A stretch of 64,000 bases of DNA from Trypanosoma brucei gambiense DAL972 (GCF_000210295.1 NC_026743.1:930001-994000), one strand, 5' to 3'. Shown: positions 49,178 to 59,736, numbered from the stretch's first letter. Notes: generated by a model from the letters alone, not told the origin. Translations and numbers: made by a program.

Positions 49178-51853
49178 CTACATTGTAGCATTGCACAAAA
49201 CACCTTGCAGCCACTCCGCATATGCCGATGGTTGCATTTCATTACCCTCCTGAACGTCCCCAAATAACCCCCTCGTCAGCCGGCCCAATCCCATTCCTGA
49301 TGTGTACTCGCGCAGCACATCGATGAGGCCAATATAACAAACATACCTCCACGGGGTCGTAGCCTCGGCACCCGGCGCCGTCAGTGGTTCCGACAAGAAA
49401 CCACCATCAAAATCAAAGATGGAGCCGCCCCCACCTCCTGTTGCGTGTCCTTCCCCGTTGCATGACGTTGCTTCTGCGTATCCACAGTCGGTAAATGCGG
49501 AGTTGTGCATACGCATTCCAATCAAGCAACTGTAACCGACAATATTCATTGAAGCTAGGAAAGAAGTATCGGAAATGAACTGCGCGAGTAATTGTGCCCG
49601 CTTTAGTTTGCCACAAGTTAATAGGCGAGGCGGTGGGTCATCATCTCTGAATACGTCCTCCCCAAAACGAGTTCGCCACGAAGCAGAAAGTGATTTCGCC
49701 TTGGACAACAACCCTACTCGTGCCCCTCTAGCGACATGAATGCGTTGAATGAAGTGCGGCGTACGAAAGACATTCTGAGTAAGTATGTAGTGCTCGCACG
49801 ACTCACTTGATACCCACGAAAACGTTACAAGTGCGTAGAAGTGTGGCAATGTCGTCATACAGTTCCGTTCGCAGTAGTGAATGTATTTAAGCAAAAAACT
49901 CTCCTTCAGGAGGTAAAATTCGCTCTCTTTCAGACACTTCAACACAAAGTTGCCAAAAAAAATAAGTGATTTTCCACTTTCTCCACACGAAGGAACTTCA
50001 CGCCATACGCACCTGTCAGTGAGGGCCCCACGGAGCTCTGCCATGTTCAAATTCAAAATTCTCCGCATGCGATTGAAGAATTGGGGCGCATGTACCGTCA
50101 CACGCGCCATATCGGTTCGGCGCATCTGCCGCTGTCCTGACCACGTGAAAGAATTCCCTGAAAATGCCTCCAGCAACCCGGGGTCGGTGTTTTCACTGGA
50201 GAGGGGGGGAAGCTGTCTTGGAAACGGTGCGTCAAACGTTTCGAGTAGGGGCTTGTTATGGTGGCAACGAAAGTTTAAGTACATCGCCTCACTAAGTGCA
50301 AGTTTAAGAACACTCGGGTTGCTAAGAAACGCATCGGTCAAGGTCGCTTCAGATTTGTGCACTTTCTCCCATACAGGGTTGAGAGATGGGTGGTCGCATA
50401 TCAATTTCTCGAAGACATCACGAAGTATAGTGTGGACATACCACGCGCGATTTCTTGATCCACGAGGATCAACCGCGTTGCCAAATTGATTGGGATTGCA
50501 CAAAGTTTCCGAACAAGACGCAGAACATCCCGAATATGCCGATGAAGAGACGTCCTCACCAGCGGAGAGAAGCTGCGTCGTCAGTGCCAACATTCCCGAG
50601 CCGCAAGGGTTTACGGCTTCACAAGACGTACTCTTTTGATCGTCAGATACATTTTCCGTTTCACCGACACCATTGATACCAAAAGCAGGAATGCTAAAGG
50701 ACAAACTGGTGCAGTAGGGATGCACGCGGGATTTTTCTGGATTGTTTAGCGCCGCCTCCCCTCCGTAACACGAAACCGACACTTCCCTTAGTTCTTCCAA
50801 TTGATGATCTTCCACAATTGGGTTTGCAGAACCTCCAACCTCGTGTTCATCTGCGCTACTGCACGTAACTGACGGTAAAGAGGGAAACATGTGAACTCCT
50901 TGTGGCACACCACCCTCCTCACAGAACAAAATAACTGGAGTCTGTCCCTCCCTTTCGGAGGTGGAAGGAGAAGCGACGTCCCGTTGTACGGAATGTTCCT
51001 TTACTATTTTTGGTGGCGCAGCCGATGTCTCAATGTTTTCGCAGAAATCCAACAGCTCTATTGTATCCTGGGCAAGACCTCCATAGCGTATTGGGCCGGG
51101 AGCGCTGCCATCCAAATCCTCAGACTCCAATACCTCATCTCTCGAGTGGCAATCCTCCGACGTATTGCAAATATCATTATTCCCACACCGATGGCAACCA
51201 AATAAATCATTTTTGTGCCGCACCGCCCCCTCCGCGGTCCCTAAGCATGATTTTAGGAGTTCCAGTCTCACTTGGAAATTTTCCTCCTGGGATCGGCGTC
51301 GTTGGTACTCACGTCGAAGTTGCCCTTCAAGCACGCGTATGCGTAACTTCAAAGCTTCCTCATTCTCGTGGTGTGGCGCAGTGTTAGCATTTGTCGTGTG
51401 AACGGAAACATGTCTCGATACCGTCGCTCCCACACCACAGCAAATAAATGAGGAACAACACATTTTACTGCAGCTATCCGGTAGTGAAACTGAGCGACTG
51501 TGCGTCCACATGCGATTACCAGAGTGTGTTCCACCTCCATATCTGCAACAACACGATGAGTGTTGCCCACCTATCTCTCGTGCCGTTACTGATGAGCCTG
51601 GCAGTTTATAGAAGGGCGGTGGCTGCCTTACTTCTCCTACGTGCCACTGTACATCCTCCTCGGGTGGAGCACGTCCAGACACATCGGACTGCAGCATCCG
51701 TATCTCGATTCCCAAATTCAAACGGAGGAGGGCGGGAAGAAAAGAACAAGAAGGATGGGTAGCGGGTGAGATGACCGAAATATCGTTTAAAGCCTTAGTG
51801 TAACAAACCTTCACCACTGTTAAGTGAGGATATTGGGGCGGAAATGGGCACAT
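49178..51853 (-). CDS. phosphatidylinositol-phosphate kinase (PIPK)-like protein, catalytic Asp missing
   Basis: An 891-codon frame with ATG at 51853. The C-terminal third (about 620-891) follows the PIPK fold: FFGNFVLKCLK with K639 at the ATP-lysine position; a segment like 'TLLPRFYGLY' as TTLPHFYALV; 'VMNNVF' as ILTQNVFRTPHFIQRIH; 'DFLxxxxIMDYSLLVGIH' as SFLASMNIVGYSCLIGMRMH; and 'YYFGIIDILQEY' as YIGLIDVLREY with D845. These kinases phosphorylate PIP lipids. The Asp of MDYSLL is Gly773 here, and the DLKGS-type activation motif is degenerate (VARGARVG). Activity is therefore doubtful, and it may be a pseudokinase or lipid-binding relative. Residues 1-600 are mainly disordered, with a coiled coil at about 161-205 (EALKLRIRVLEGQLRREY). 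Confidence 0.75.
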   Translation of the reverse strand: MCPFPPQYPHLTVVKVCYTKALNDISVISPATHPSCSFLPALLRLNLGIEIRMLQSDVSGRAPPEEDVQWHVGEVRQPPPFYKLPGSSVTAREIGGQHSSCCCRYGGGTHSGNRMWTHSRSVSLPDSCSKMCCSSFICCGVGATVSRHVSVHTTNANTAPHHENEEALKLRIRVLEGQLRREYQRRRSQEENFQVRLELLKSCLGTAEGAVRHKNDLFGCHRCGNNDICNTSEDCHSRDEVLESEDLDGSAPGPIRYGGLAQDTIELLDFCENIETSAAPPKIVKEHSVQRDVASPSTSEREGQTPVILFCEEGGVPQGVHMFPSLPSVTCSSADEHEVGGSANPIVEDHQLEELREVSVSCYGGEAALNNPEKSRVHPYCTSLSFSIPAFGINGVGETENVSDDQKSTSCEAVNPCGSGMLALTTQLLSAGEDVSSSAYSGCSASCSETLCNPNQFGNAVDPRGSRNRAWYVHTILRDVFEKLICDHPSLNPVWEKVHKSEATLTDAFLSNPSVLKLALSEAMYLNFRCHHNKPLLETFDAPFPRQLPPLSSENTDPGLLEAFSGNSFTWSGQRQMRRTDMARVTVHAPQFFNRMRRILNLNMAELRGALTDRCVWREVPSCGESGKSLIFFGNFVLKCLKESEFYLLKESFLLKYIHYCERNCMTTLPHFYALVTFSWVSSESCEHYILTQNVFRTPHFIQRIHVARGARVGLLSKAKSLSASWRTRFGEDVFRDDDPPPRLLTCGKLKRAQLLAQFISDTSFLASMNIVGYSCLIGMRMHNSAFTDCGYAEATSCNGEGHATGGGGGSIFDFDGGFLSEPLTAPGAEATTPWRYVCYIGLIDVLREYTSGMGLGRLTRGLFGDVQEGNEMQPSAYAEWLQGVLCNATM

Positions 51854-54021
51854 GGTTCATGCTATTCTATTCCACCGCATCACTTTATTCATTTAAAGTT
51901 GAGGAAATGTTGCCACGTGCACTCAAAAAGTCGACTTCCCTGAGTATTCCATGCGGAGAGCGAACAATTCATTAAACAACCTCACCCCTCCTCCATGCAT
52001 AGTGTAAGAATTAACAGTAAGAAAGAAACAAAGACGAAACGTCGTTCGCCAGCTGATAAGTACCTGTAGCGACCCAAAAAAAAAAATTTGCGCAGAAAAG
52101 CAGGGAAGCTACCGGGGGAAAAAAAAATCCCCCCACTCCCTGAGCACAAAAAACACACACCATCACAGCAGCAACTGCCGGCGGTCTCCACGCCTTGGTG
52201 TAAAGGACGGAGATACCATTATTACCACTGCGGTAATATTGCAAGCCACAACTATTACCGCTGTCACGGTTACCTTTCCGACAACATCACATCAGCGGAC
52301 ACAAAAACAACCATAAGGGGGTGGGAAAAAAGAGCACTGTGGTGAGCATCCCCCGAAAAAAAGAGGGAAGGTGCTGCACTAAACCCGCTCACCGGAGTCT
52401 TTAAACAAATTAACCGCTTCGTTAAGTTCCTCGAAAATGCAATTTATGAAGTAGAAGATGAAAACTAAACAGGCTTAAATGGGATTAAGTCAGGGGAAAC
52501 CTACATGATCGGCCCCCTCTACTTCTTCCTTTAACTCTGTCCATACAAAAGCATTCTAAAGACATTGTCCATTTGCTCCCAATCAAGCACCCATACGACT
52601 TGACAATACAACTTTACTACAGCTTTCCTTTTTTTTTTCTTCACTCAAATCAACGACACTGCTATTATTGGTTGCACACATGAAATAGTAGTAGTGGTAA
52701 CAGTAACAAGCTACTGCTCATAACATCACTATAACATATTTGTTCTTTCTTTTCTTTTTTTTCGCTGATGAACCCATTACCATCCCACCCATTGCCCCTA
52801 CAATTTGTCATAGGGAGCATTAGCGTTTCTAATCACCATCAATATCTTTGGCTGCCTCATGTTTACCTCATCCTATCACTCAAAATACAATTCGTCTCAA
52901 CCCCACCCCGCTTTTTCCCTCTTGGCGTCTTCATGTGCACATGCAACTGTCTCCCTTTTTTTTTTCTCTTTCCCTTCCTCTCACCATACATCCTTTACTC
53001 AACCACTCACTCACTCAATCAATTATTACATTTTATTACTCGCCCACTTAGCAAGCTTTGTTTTCCACTTTTCCCGGTGTATATCTCATCAACATCATCT
53101 TCTTTCCTCATGTGCAAACAAAAAAGTAATACCCAAATTAAAGTTTAATTTTGGGGGTTGGCAAAAAAAAAAAAAGCAGAAAACGTTACGACACCGCATT
53201 TCAACAAAATTGTGAAGTGTGTGTGTGTGTGGAGAGAGAAAAAGAGAGAACAAGCAGAAGCAAACCAAATCCAACTAAAGAGAGCAAAAGGGGTAGAAAA
53301 ACATTTTGTCCCATTAGTGGCACATGAAAGAAAGAAAAAGACATAAAGAAATGTATCTAGAAAGAGGGATAGAATATGGTGATTTGAATTTAAAGAGAGA
53401 GAGAAAAAAGAAGAGATATGAAGAGGCGAAAACGAAAAGCCAGTTTATAAATATATAAATACATACGCACAGCTATACATATATATATATATATTCATTT
53501 GTCGCTTCCTTCCTCTCGTTCTTTTTTTATCAGATCTCCTTCCATTAGATCTTGTTTTGTACCCACTTTATGCCCACATTTTTTTTTTCTTTCTTGCCCT
53601 TCCTCGACACTCTCTTTTATTATTTTCGTAAGTTCAAGCTCGTCATTAACATGTGTGCTCAAACATGTGCACTCACAATCTACTGAGCGCAACGGCACAG
53701 GGAAAAAATGTTTTCGGTATCAAAAAAAAAGGAGAGGATGATGAGGGCAAAAAAAAAGAAAAAAATTAAGTAAGCACAGGAAATAAGGGCGCATTACAGT
53801 AAAAAAAAAGAAAAAAGGAAACAACGACACAAGCAACAAAGGGATGAACGGCGGAAACAGTAATAACCAATGAAGAAAAAAAGAGTGTAGGGGATGTTGG
53901 GAATGAGTAAAAAGACACACGCAGGCAAGGACATACAAACAGAGAGGGAGAGAGATACACAGAAGGAACATGGACGGAGGGATGGGAACGATGACAACGC
54001 TCACAAGGTACGCATAGACCA
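51854..54021. other. 2.2-kb intergenic region: PIPK-like leader and kinase 3' UTR
   Basis: No gene was recognised on either strand. The composition switches strand repeatedly: pyrimidine-rich plus strand at about 52740-53150 and 53495-53640, purine-rich plus strand at 53218-53420 and 53725-53960. There is a (TA)n run at 53479-53494. The plus-strand frame of 126 codons (52768-53148) is a translation of a CT-rich tract. Confidence 0.55.
53479..53494. repeat. (AT)n microsatellite
   Basis: Eight AT units in the long 3' UTR interval of the kinase gene. Confidence 0.85.
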
Positions 54022-56244
54022 TTATATAAGTACGCTTTCGCCCCTGGGAAGTGTGTCCTCCATTGCTCGCAGTCGCTCAGGTTCCAGAAGTTTGGCAACG
54101 TAAGCAACTGCCTCGTGAAAGTCGTGCGTGCGTCCAGAGATACGGCAAAATCGAACTAGTGTATATTCAAAGGCCCCGGAAGAAAGTAGTACATCAATAG
54201 TACATGTGCCAGTCACTTGGTTCTTTGGGGTTGGGCCACTACCATAAGCGATCGTGCGTTGCGGTGGGGAGACGCTGCCTGCTTTGAGGGATTCCGCCCA
54301 CCGTGACGATTCCTCGTAGCTTGAAGCCAAATTACCATGATGAGCATCATTCACATTGGAATACTGGCCAGCATGACCTGTGGAATGGGGTAGCATGGGA
54401 ATGGATGATGTACAGAAGCTGTTACCCAACAGGGCGTTGTGTGAGAGGTCTTTCGGTGTCAAAAAACACCCTTCAGATTCGATAGCTGGTGGCGTCGCCG
54501 ACATGGTCAATGGAGTGGTTTGCGCAGCCGATTTTCCAACATAGCAGAAGGAATAAACACGTTCCACATCGGACATGTTCACTACATCACGGATTAAGAC
54601 AAGACGGTCGGCATGTTTCATCAGCTTTTTCACGATGTTATCCCAGACACCCGACACAAAGACACCGCGCCGAACACTCTCTCTCAACTCACAGTATCGA
54701 TACAACGCAGCTAAATTTGTTGCTGCGGCAAGTTTCCGGCCCATTGGATGCCGAACAAGCATGTCACGGCTCACCACACCTTTGAGGAACATACGGAATG
54801 TTATTTCACCACGGTTTCCCACCTCGTGCTCATCAAAGAAGCGGATTAGACTTCGAATCTCTTCATCGTTTACGTCAGTTTGGCACCGCTCGAAGAGGCG
54901 CTTCAATTGATTCATGTCAATAACACCTGTGTGAAGTTCGTCTACGCAATCAAAGGCAGTGCGCACCTGCCGTACTACCTTTCGCTCAACACCATCCATC
55001 TCCGTATCAATGATTTTGGGAAGCTGAAAGTCGTCGCTGTGTTTAAACGAGGAGTGTGCGAGGTCCCTGATGACCCATGCGTCGTGAAACTGTTTGAAGG
55101 TAACAAACATGCTATCTTTCTTTCCAGTAAAGAGGTGAACAAGCTCCGACACTCCCTCCGCACTCACCTTCTTACCGTGTAGGGTGGTTAGCATATCCCG
55201 TAGCTGATCTCGTGTTATATCTCCGTAACCATCAATGTTAATTTTTTTAAACGCCTTTCGTATCGCGGCCTCCTCTTGCTCAGTTGCACGGTGCTGCGTG
55301 GAGAAATCCAGAAACGCAGCACCGCGTTTTAACTCGGGGCGGTGGGGGAAGAGGTCAGCTTTGATATCTACAACAAACCACTCGCTTTCAAGTATTTGCG
55401 ATATGCTCGGTCGCTCTGTCGGCTCTAAGGCAAGCATCCCACGCACCAGTGACCGAGCCCCAGGGGTGAGACGCGCCTCCTCCTCCTCCGTGAAGGAAAA
55501 GCTACCCATCTGAATGAGGTGCAACGTCTCCTCATCATCTCGGCCGGAGAAGGGAAGTCGACCCGTAAGCATGAAGAAGAGAATAATACCCGCACACCAG
55601 AGGTCTTGCTGAAACACATCTACAGCGAGAGAACCGGTGGTGCGTGTCACCATCTCTGGGGAAGTGTAGTGCAGAGTCCCGATGGGTTGCAGGGTCTCAT
55701 TTGGAGAGCCATCGTCTCCATCTTCCCCTTCTGTTCGATATTTGCTGCAGAAACCAAAGTCGCATACCAATAACCGATTATCTTTGCCAAGTAACAAATT
55801 CTCCGCCTTTAGATCTCTGTGGGCGACGCCGTTACTGTGGCAGTAGTCTATAGCAGACATGAGTTGCTGAAAGTACAAACGGGCCGTTGCTTCACGGAAA
55901 TATTTCTCAGCAATGACAAGATCGAACAACTCCCCGCATTCAGCAAGCTCCATGATTAGGTAGAAAGCGGAGGTACTCTGCAGAAACTTGTATAACTTCA
56001 CCACGTGCGGGTGCTCTAAAGACTGCATGACGGTGGCTTCCTGAATGATTAGTGATTCAGAGCCCATCAAGTAATTATTCGGTATTATCTTCATCGCAAA
56101 ACACTCTCCGGACGGGACATACTTGACGAGAAATACCGAAGCGTAACCTCCTTCACCAAGTCGCTGACTGGCGACATAATCCTTCAGCACCACCTTCTCG
56201 TCCTGCAGGAGCGACGAACCGGTGAATTCGGTCGTTGAGGTCAT
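54022..56244 (-). CDS. Ser/Thr protein kinase with C-terminal EF-hand-like motifs (CDPK-like)
   Basis: An upstream GTG at 56292 opens the frame, but the first ATG is at 56244 (MTSTTEFTG...), giving 740 residues. The kinase domain spans about 23-290 and looks fully active: glycine loop GEGGYASV (30-37), K52 in AMKII, E69, HRD 142-144 in AHRDLKAENLLL, DFG 162-164, SPE 195-197, and DLWCAGIILFFMLTGRLPF. It belongs to the CAMK group. After it lie EF-hand-like segments at about 330-350 (KKINIDGYGDITRDQL), 428-450 (FDCVDELHTGVIDMNQL) and 465-485 (FFDEHEVGNRGEITFRM). Kinase followed by EF-hands is the layout of calcium-dependent kinases of plants and apicomplexans. The loops here are imperfect, so Ca2+ control is uncertain. 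A C-terminal globular segment (about 670-740) is unrecognised. Confidence 0.88.
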   Translation of the reverse strand: MTSTTEFTGSSLLQDEKVVLKDYVASQRLGEGGYASVFLVKYVPSGECFAMKIIPNNYLMGSESLIIQEATVMQSLEHPHVVKLYKFLQSTSAFYLIMELAECGELFDLVIAEKYFREATARLYFQQLMSAIDYCHSNGVAHRDLKAENLLLGKDNRLLVCDFGFCSKYRTEGEDGDDGSPNETLQPIGTLHYTSPEMVTRTTGSLAVDVFQQDLWCAGIILFFMLTGRLPFSGRDDEETLHLIQMGSFSFTEEEEARLTPGARSLVRGMLALEPTERPSISQILESEWFVVDIKADLFPHRPELKRGAAFLDFSTQHRATEQEEAAIRKAFKKINIDGYGDITRDQLRDMLTTLHGKKVSAEGVSELVHLFTGKKDSMFVTFKQFHDAWVIRDLAHSSFKHSDDFQLPKIIDTEMDGVERKVVRQVRTAFDCVDELHTGVIDMNQLKRLFERCQTDVNDEEIRSLIRFFDEHEVGNRGEITFRMFLKGVVSRDMLVRHPMGRKLAAATNLAALYRYCELRESVRRGVFVSGVWDNIVKKLMKHADRLVLIRDVVNMSDVERVYSFCYVGKSAAQTTPLTMSATPPAIESEGCFLTPKDLSHNALLGNSFCTSSIPMLPHSTGHAGQYSNVNDAHHGNLASSYEESSRWAESLKAGSVSPPQRTIAYGSGPTPKNQVTGTCTIDVLLSSGAFEYTLVRFCRISGRTHDFHEAVAYVAKLLEPERLRAMEDTLPRGESVLI

Positions 56245-56704
56245 TCGCCCCCCCCCCAAAAAAAAAGAATTAAAACACCCACAAACAAGCACGCAAGCGA
56301 TCCGTTAAACTCAGCTAGCCAACAACGAATAAATCCTCAAACAAAAACAAAACACGAATTTACGGAAACAAAATAAAAAAGGGAATGATAATAATCGTAA
56401 CAACAGTCGTACTAGTAGTAAACGTAACTGCAATTACTATAAAGAAAAGAAAGAAGAGAAAGAGAGGGGAAACAAATCCCACTAACTTCTTCCGTGTCCC
56501 TTTTTGAGTTGCGTATTATACTCTCCAGTAAAAATAGGAAAGCGTATGCTTATATAAATATGTATACTCGTTACTGACGTCAATTTATTTTATTTTGTGT
56601 GTTCTGCCCTGCTTGTTACAATTGGCACCGCACGCCCTCTTCTCCCTCCTTCTCTTCACAAACACAACCGCCGCAGGCACCCACTTCTGGAAAATACGAA
56701 ATCA

Positions 56705-56724
56705 ATATATATATATATATATAT
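56705..56724. repeat. (AT)n microsatellite
   Basis: About ten AT units between the kinase gene and the membrane orphan. Confidence 0.85.
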
Positions 56725-57738
56725 GAAATCCTCCGTAGTCCTGTTAATGTGCTTCTCCAGTACTTCCACTGTTTTATTTACAACTATCCTTGTATATTTC
56801 CCCCCTTCCCTAATGGTAATGACACCAAAAATAATGAAAACAACTTTAAATTATTTGTCCACCCCTTTCCCCCCTTTTCCTTTACCTCTTTAAAATATCG
56901 CTAATGCCGTGTCAAGTGATGAAGCTACTGCCTGGCAGACAAACAGCGACAAACACTTCTCACGCCGTAAGCGCGAATGTGCAATCGGCTGACTGCTCCA
57001 TTTGATAATGTTGTTTAATTGCATATGATAAAATTCGACCCCGTATTTCCCAACGAAAAGGGGGTGAAGGGAGATCGCGCAACGAAGAAAATAATAAGAA
57101 AATAAAGCAGAAAAAAAAAAAAAGAAAGAAGAAGTGAAGAGATATAGGAGACGATAAATCAAGAACATAATCAGTGACTGCAACAACAAACGTTCGCGGA
57201 AGCAACCCGCACCGACAAATGCAATAAAGCTAATAGTTATAACAGCAATACTATCGCACCACATCATATTACATTTAAAAATAACAAAAGAAGGGGCTTT
57301 GAAATCGCTCCGCAATTAGTGTAGTGTTATGTTTCTTCCCATCCACAGAGGACCAAAGGATAATAAAAGCAAAGACATTTTTTTTTCTTATTTATCCCTT
57401 TTCCTTTAACTGCTTTCCTCCTTACATGTCAAGCCGAAAGCGGAAATGGAGTGCGGAGGAGGGAAAGCTATTGGTACATAACAAACTCAAGACATTCATC
57501 AGCTCTCACTAAACATCCCCAACAAGAGAATATCAAATAATACGTTCCCACAACTGCAACGATTCTACAAAGTAAAAAAACAAGGTAGAAAGGGGAGGGT
57601 GAAATAAGGCAATGATGGTTCGAAATAAATAATAAAAAGAAAATGAAATACTCGGCGACGCACAAAAAAAACGCGAGTGGATACGTGTATATGTGTAAAA
57701 AGGAAGTCAAAGATGTACAAAGTTGTTCAGTGCCCAAA

Positions 57739-57761
57739 ACACACACACACACACACACACA
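57739..57761. repeat. (AC)n microsatellite
   Basis: About eleven CA units on the plus strand, in the 3' UTR interval of the membrane orphan. Confidence 0.85.
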
Positions 57762-58019
57762 AAAGAAAAGAGAAAAGCACCAGCGAAACTAACTTGTTCC
57801 CAACGCACAATCAACACACCAATTCGAAGTTAAAAGACACTAAACGATGATGGCAAGGTAACACCAACAGGACGGCTCGCTCCATTTCTAATGAAAAACT
57901 AAGGTTCAAACATGACACTACGGAACAAGCCCGTGTCTTCTCTCTTTTCCTCCCACTTCATGCTCAGCTCGCTCAGCTACACAGTCACTCACTCACATGC
58001 AAGCAAAGGTGTATACACC

Positions 58020-58024
<5 letters not shown>

Positions 58025-58059
<35 letters not shown>
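58025..58059. repeat. (AT)n microsatellite, longest in window
   Basis: Seventeen uninterrupted AT units, about 160 bp downstream of the stop of the membrane orphan. Confidence 0.9.
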
Positions 58060-58063
<4 letters not shown>

Positions 58064-58221
58064 TATATACATGGATGCAAACCACCAACGCAAACAAGAA
58101 AAATTACACCGCAACGTTTATTGGTAGTCCTTTTGGGGTAATACAACCGCAACAGTGTCAGTGGTGTCGATATTTACGTTCCACAAAACTCCATACGCAC
58201 ACACTAAAGCGCTCAGTGCCC

Positions 58222-59736
58222 TCACAATAAGTGACTGCTGAAATTCTTTCGGTACCGTGCCAATAGTCTCTCCCGTTGTTTATGGCGATTCATACTTCCT
58301 AGGAGGAGCAAAAAAGTGAACAACTTTTGCGCATCCAGCAACCCCTGTCCACAAGGATTAACATACCAGCGCATGAGACTCACATGTGTACTGTATAATG
58401 CATCATCCTCTTCAAGAAGCATTAATACATACAACACCACACACACACCAGAGAAAGTCTGCTGCAACACATAATAGACACCAACACCCCCAACATGCAC
58501 GGCACCAGAAAGGGAAAAGAAGCCCATCAACATTTCTACACGCTCATCATTAGTCGACAGACGCACGGTTCCGTAATACCCACCACCAATAAAGGGAAAG
58601 AGCAGCACAGATAACAGGGCACTTAAACCATAACCAACCATGTGAAGCGTCACACAACTGGCCACATACCCCGCTGCGGTTCCAAGAAAGAAGAGGAGTT
58701 GGTATTTCCTCAAAATAACAAGTGCTGCAACGGAAATTGTGTGAAGTATAGGAAGAATATACCGCCGCACCCGAAGTTTGGACAACACACCTCCGTCAGC
58801 GTGCTTCGGCTTCGAGGCATCATCAACATTCGACCTCATAAAACCGAGTATCATCAACCACCATCTATTTCCTCTCGTCTCCAAATGAAGCGAACTCGCT
58901 TCCACTCCGCAGGGATAAACAGGATCACTACCACCACGCCTTTGTGACTTGTGATCAGCAATGCCCTTCAGGTCATGCAATTCATGTGGAACAGAAGGAC
59001 TCCGCAATTTCAACCCCCTCCACCCATCACATAAATCACTATGTGAAACACATTTATCATGTCTGCAATGACTAGTGCCCTCTCCATAGTAGTCACTCAT
59101 GGCGAAGAGCAACACATCGCAAAAACTCATAAGAGTCGCGTAGAGGACCTGAGAGGGTCGAAAGTATTGAGTGAGGCAGTTGGAGACAAGTGAAAGGTAA
59201 TTTATCAGGGCAGTTGCGGCAAAAGCATTTACCGGCATGCCGAACAGCTGCCCGAGAGCATCATCTGAACAGTGACCACAAGGTTTACTATCGGTTAGGG
59301 ATTCACTAACATGTGTCTCACTACAACCACCTTTTGCAGCGGATGGAGACGCACTACGGTTCATAGTAACGTCATTGCTTTGAAGAACCTCCGGCATGCT
59401 GTTGTGTCTTCCGTCACTCACCGTATCTTTTGCTACGGTGCTGTGTCTCACGTAGTCGCCTACAAACGAGGTGCCACAGTTTCCCGTCTTTTTCAGCGAA
59501 GGCACGGCGCAGGGACACGCGGACTTATTTGCAAACAATTTGATCCGGCAGGCAATAGCCAATAAGCAACTAAGGACAATGGACACATCTAAGGTGAGTG
59601 CATAGGTGGGGGAATACATTAGAAATGAAGTGAAACCACTGACGTCATCTGATCGCTTCATTTTTTTACACAACGGTGATATACATACATACCACCAGAT
59701 GTGGAGGCAACACACACACACACAAAAAGGGGGCAT
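58222..59736 (-). CDS. hypothetical polytopic membrane protein, 504 aa
   Basis: A 504-codon frame with ATG at 59736. A second ATG at 59661 (MKRSDDVSGF..., 479 aa) may be the true start, since the first 25 residues are an odd Cys/aromatic stretch coded by the polypyrimidine region. I recognise no family. About eight hydrophobic segments are visible: TYALTLDVSIVLSCLLAIAC, ALINYLSLVSNCL, LYATLMSFCDVLLFAM, LPILHTISVAALVIL, LLFFLGTAAGYVASCVTL, GLSALLSVLLFPFIGGGY, MLMGFFSLSGAVHVGGVGV with VCVVLYVLMLLE, and LFTFLLLLGSM. Hydrophilic loops separate the first three from the last group, and the tail is basic (HKQRERLLARYRK). It is a transporter- or channel-like layout with no diagnostic motif, so no function is proposed. 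Confidence 0.72.
   Translation of the reverse strand: MPPFCVCVCCLHIWWYVCISPLCKKMKRSDDVSGFTSFLMYSPTYALTLDVSIVLSCLLAIACRIKLFANKSACPCAVPSLKKTGNCGTSFVGDYVRHSTVAKDTVSDGRHNSMPEVLQSNDVTMNRSASPSAAKGGCSETHVSESLTDSKPCGHCSDDALGQLFGMPVNAFAATALINYLSLVSNCLTQYFRPSQVLYATLMSFCDVLLFAMSDYYGEGTSHCRHDKCVSHSDLCDGWRGLKLRSPSVPHELHDLKGIADHKSQRRGGSDPVYPCGVEASSLHLETRGNRWWLMILGFMRSNVDDASKPKHADGGVLSKLRVRRYILPILHTISVAALVILRKYQLLFFLGTAAGYVASCVTLHMVGYGLSALLSVLLFPFIGGGYYGTVRLSTNDERVEMLMGFFSLSGAVHVGGVGVYYVLQQTFSGVCVVLYVLMLLEEDDALYSTHVSLMRWYVNPCGQGLLDAQKLFTFLLLLGSMNRHKQRERLLARYRKNFSSHLL

Larger units (their letters stand above)
56245..58221. other. 2-kb intergenic region: kinase leader and 3' UTR of the membrane orphan
   Basis: No supported gene. 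It carries a C9 run just before the kinase start (about 56248-56257) and AT or CA microsatellites listed separately. It also includes AT-rich 3' UTR. A 141-codon minus-strand frame at 56890-57315 starts with TTG and is a hydrophobic low-complexity translation. Confidence 0.6.

Noticed and set aside
48879..49214. 111-codon Cys-rich hydrophobic minus-strand frame
   Set aside because: It overlaps the 3' end of the PIPK-like gene in another frame and shows no family features; probably UTR.
52768..53148. 126-codon plus-strand frame, the longest plus-strand candidate outside genes
   Set aside because: It is a translation of a CT-rich tract (Pro/Ser/Phe/Leu), on the strand opposite to all genes, without a recognisable domain.
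56890..57315. 141-codon hydrophobic minus-strand frame
   Set aside because: It starts at TTG, and poly-Phe and Leu/Ser runs come from purine-rich plus-strand DNA; it sits in an expected UTR interval.
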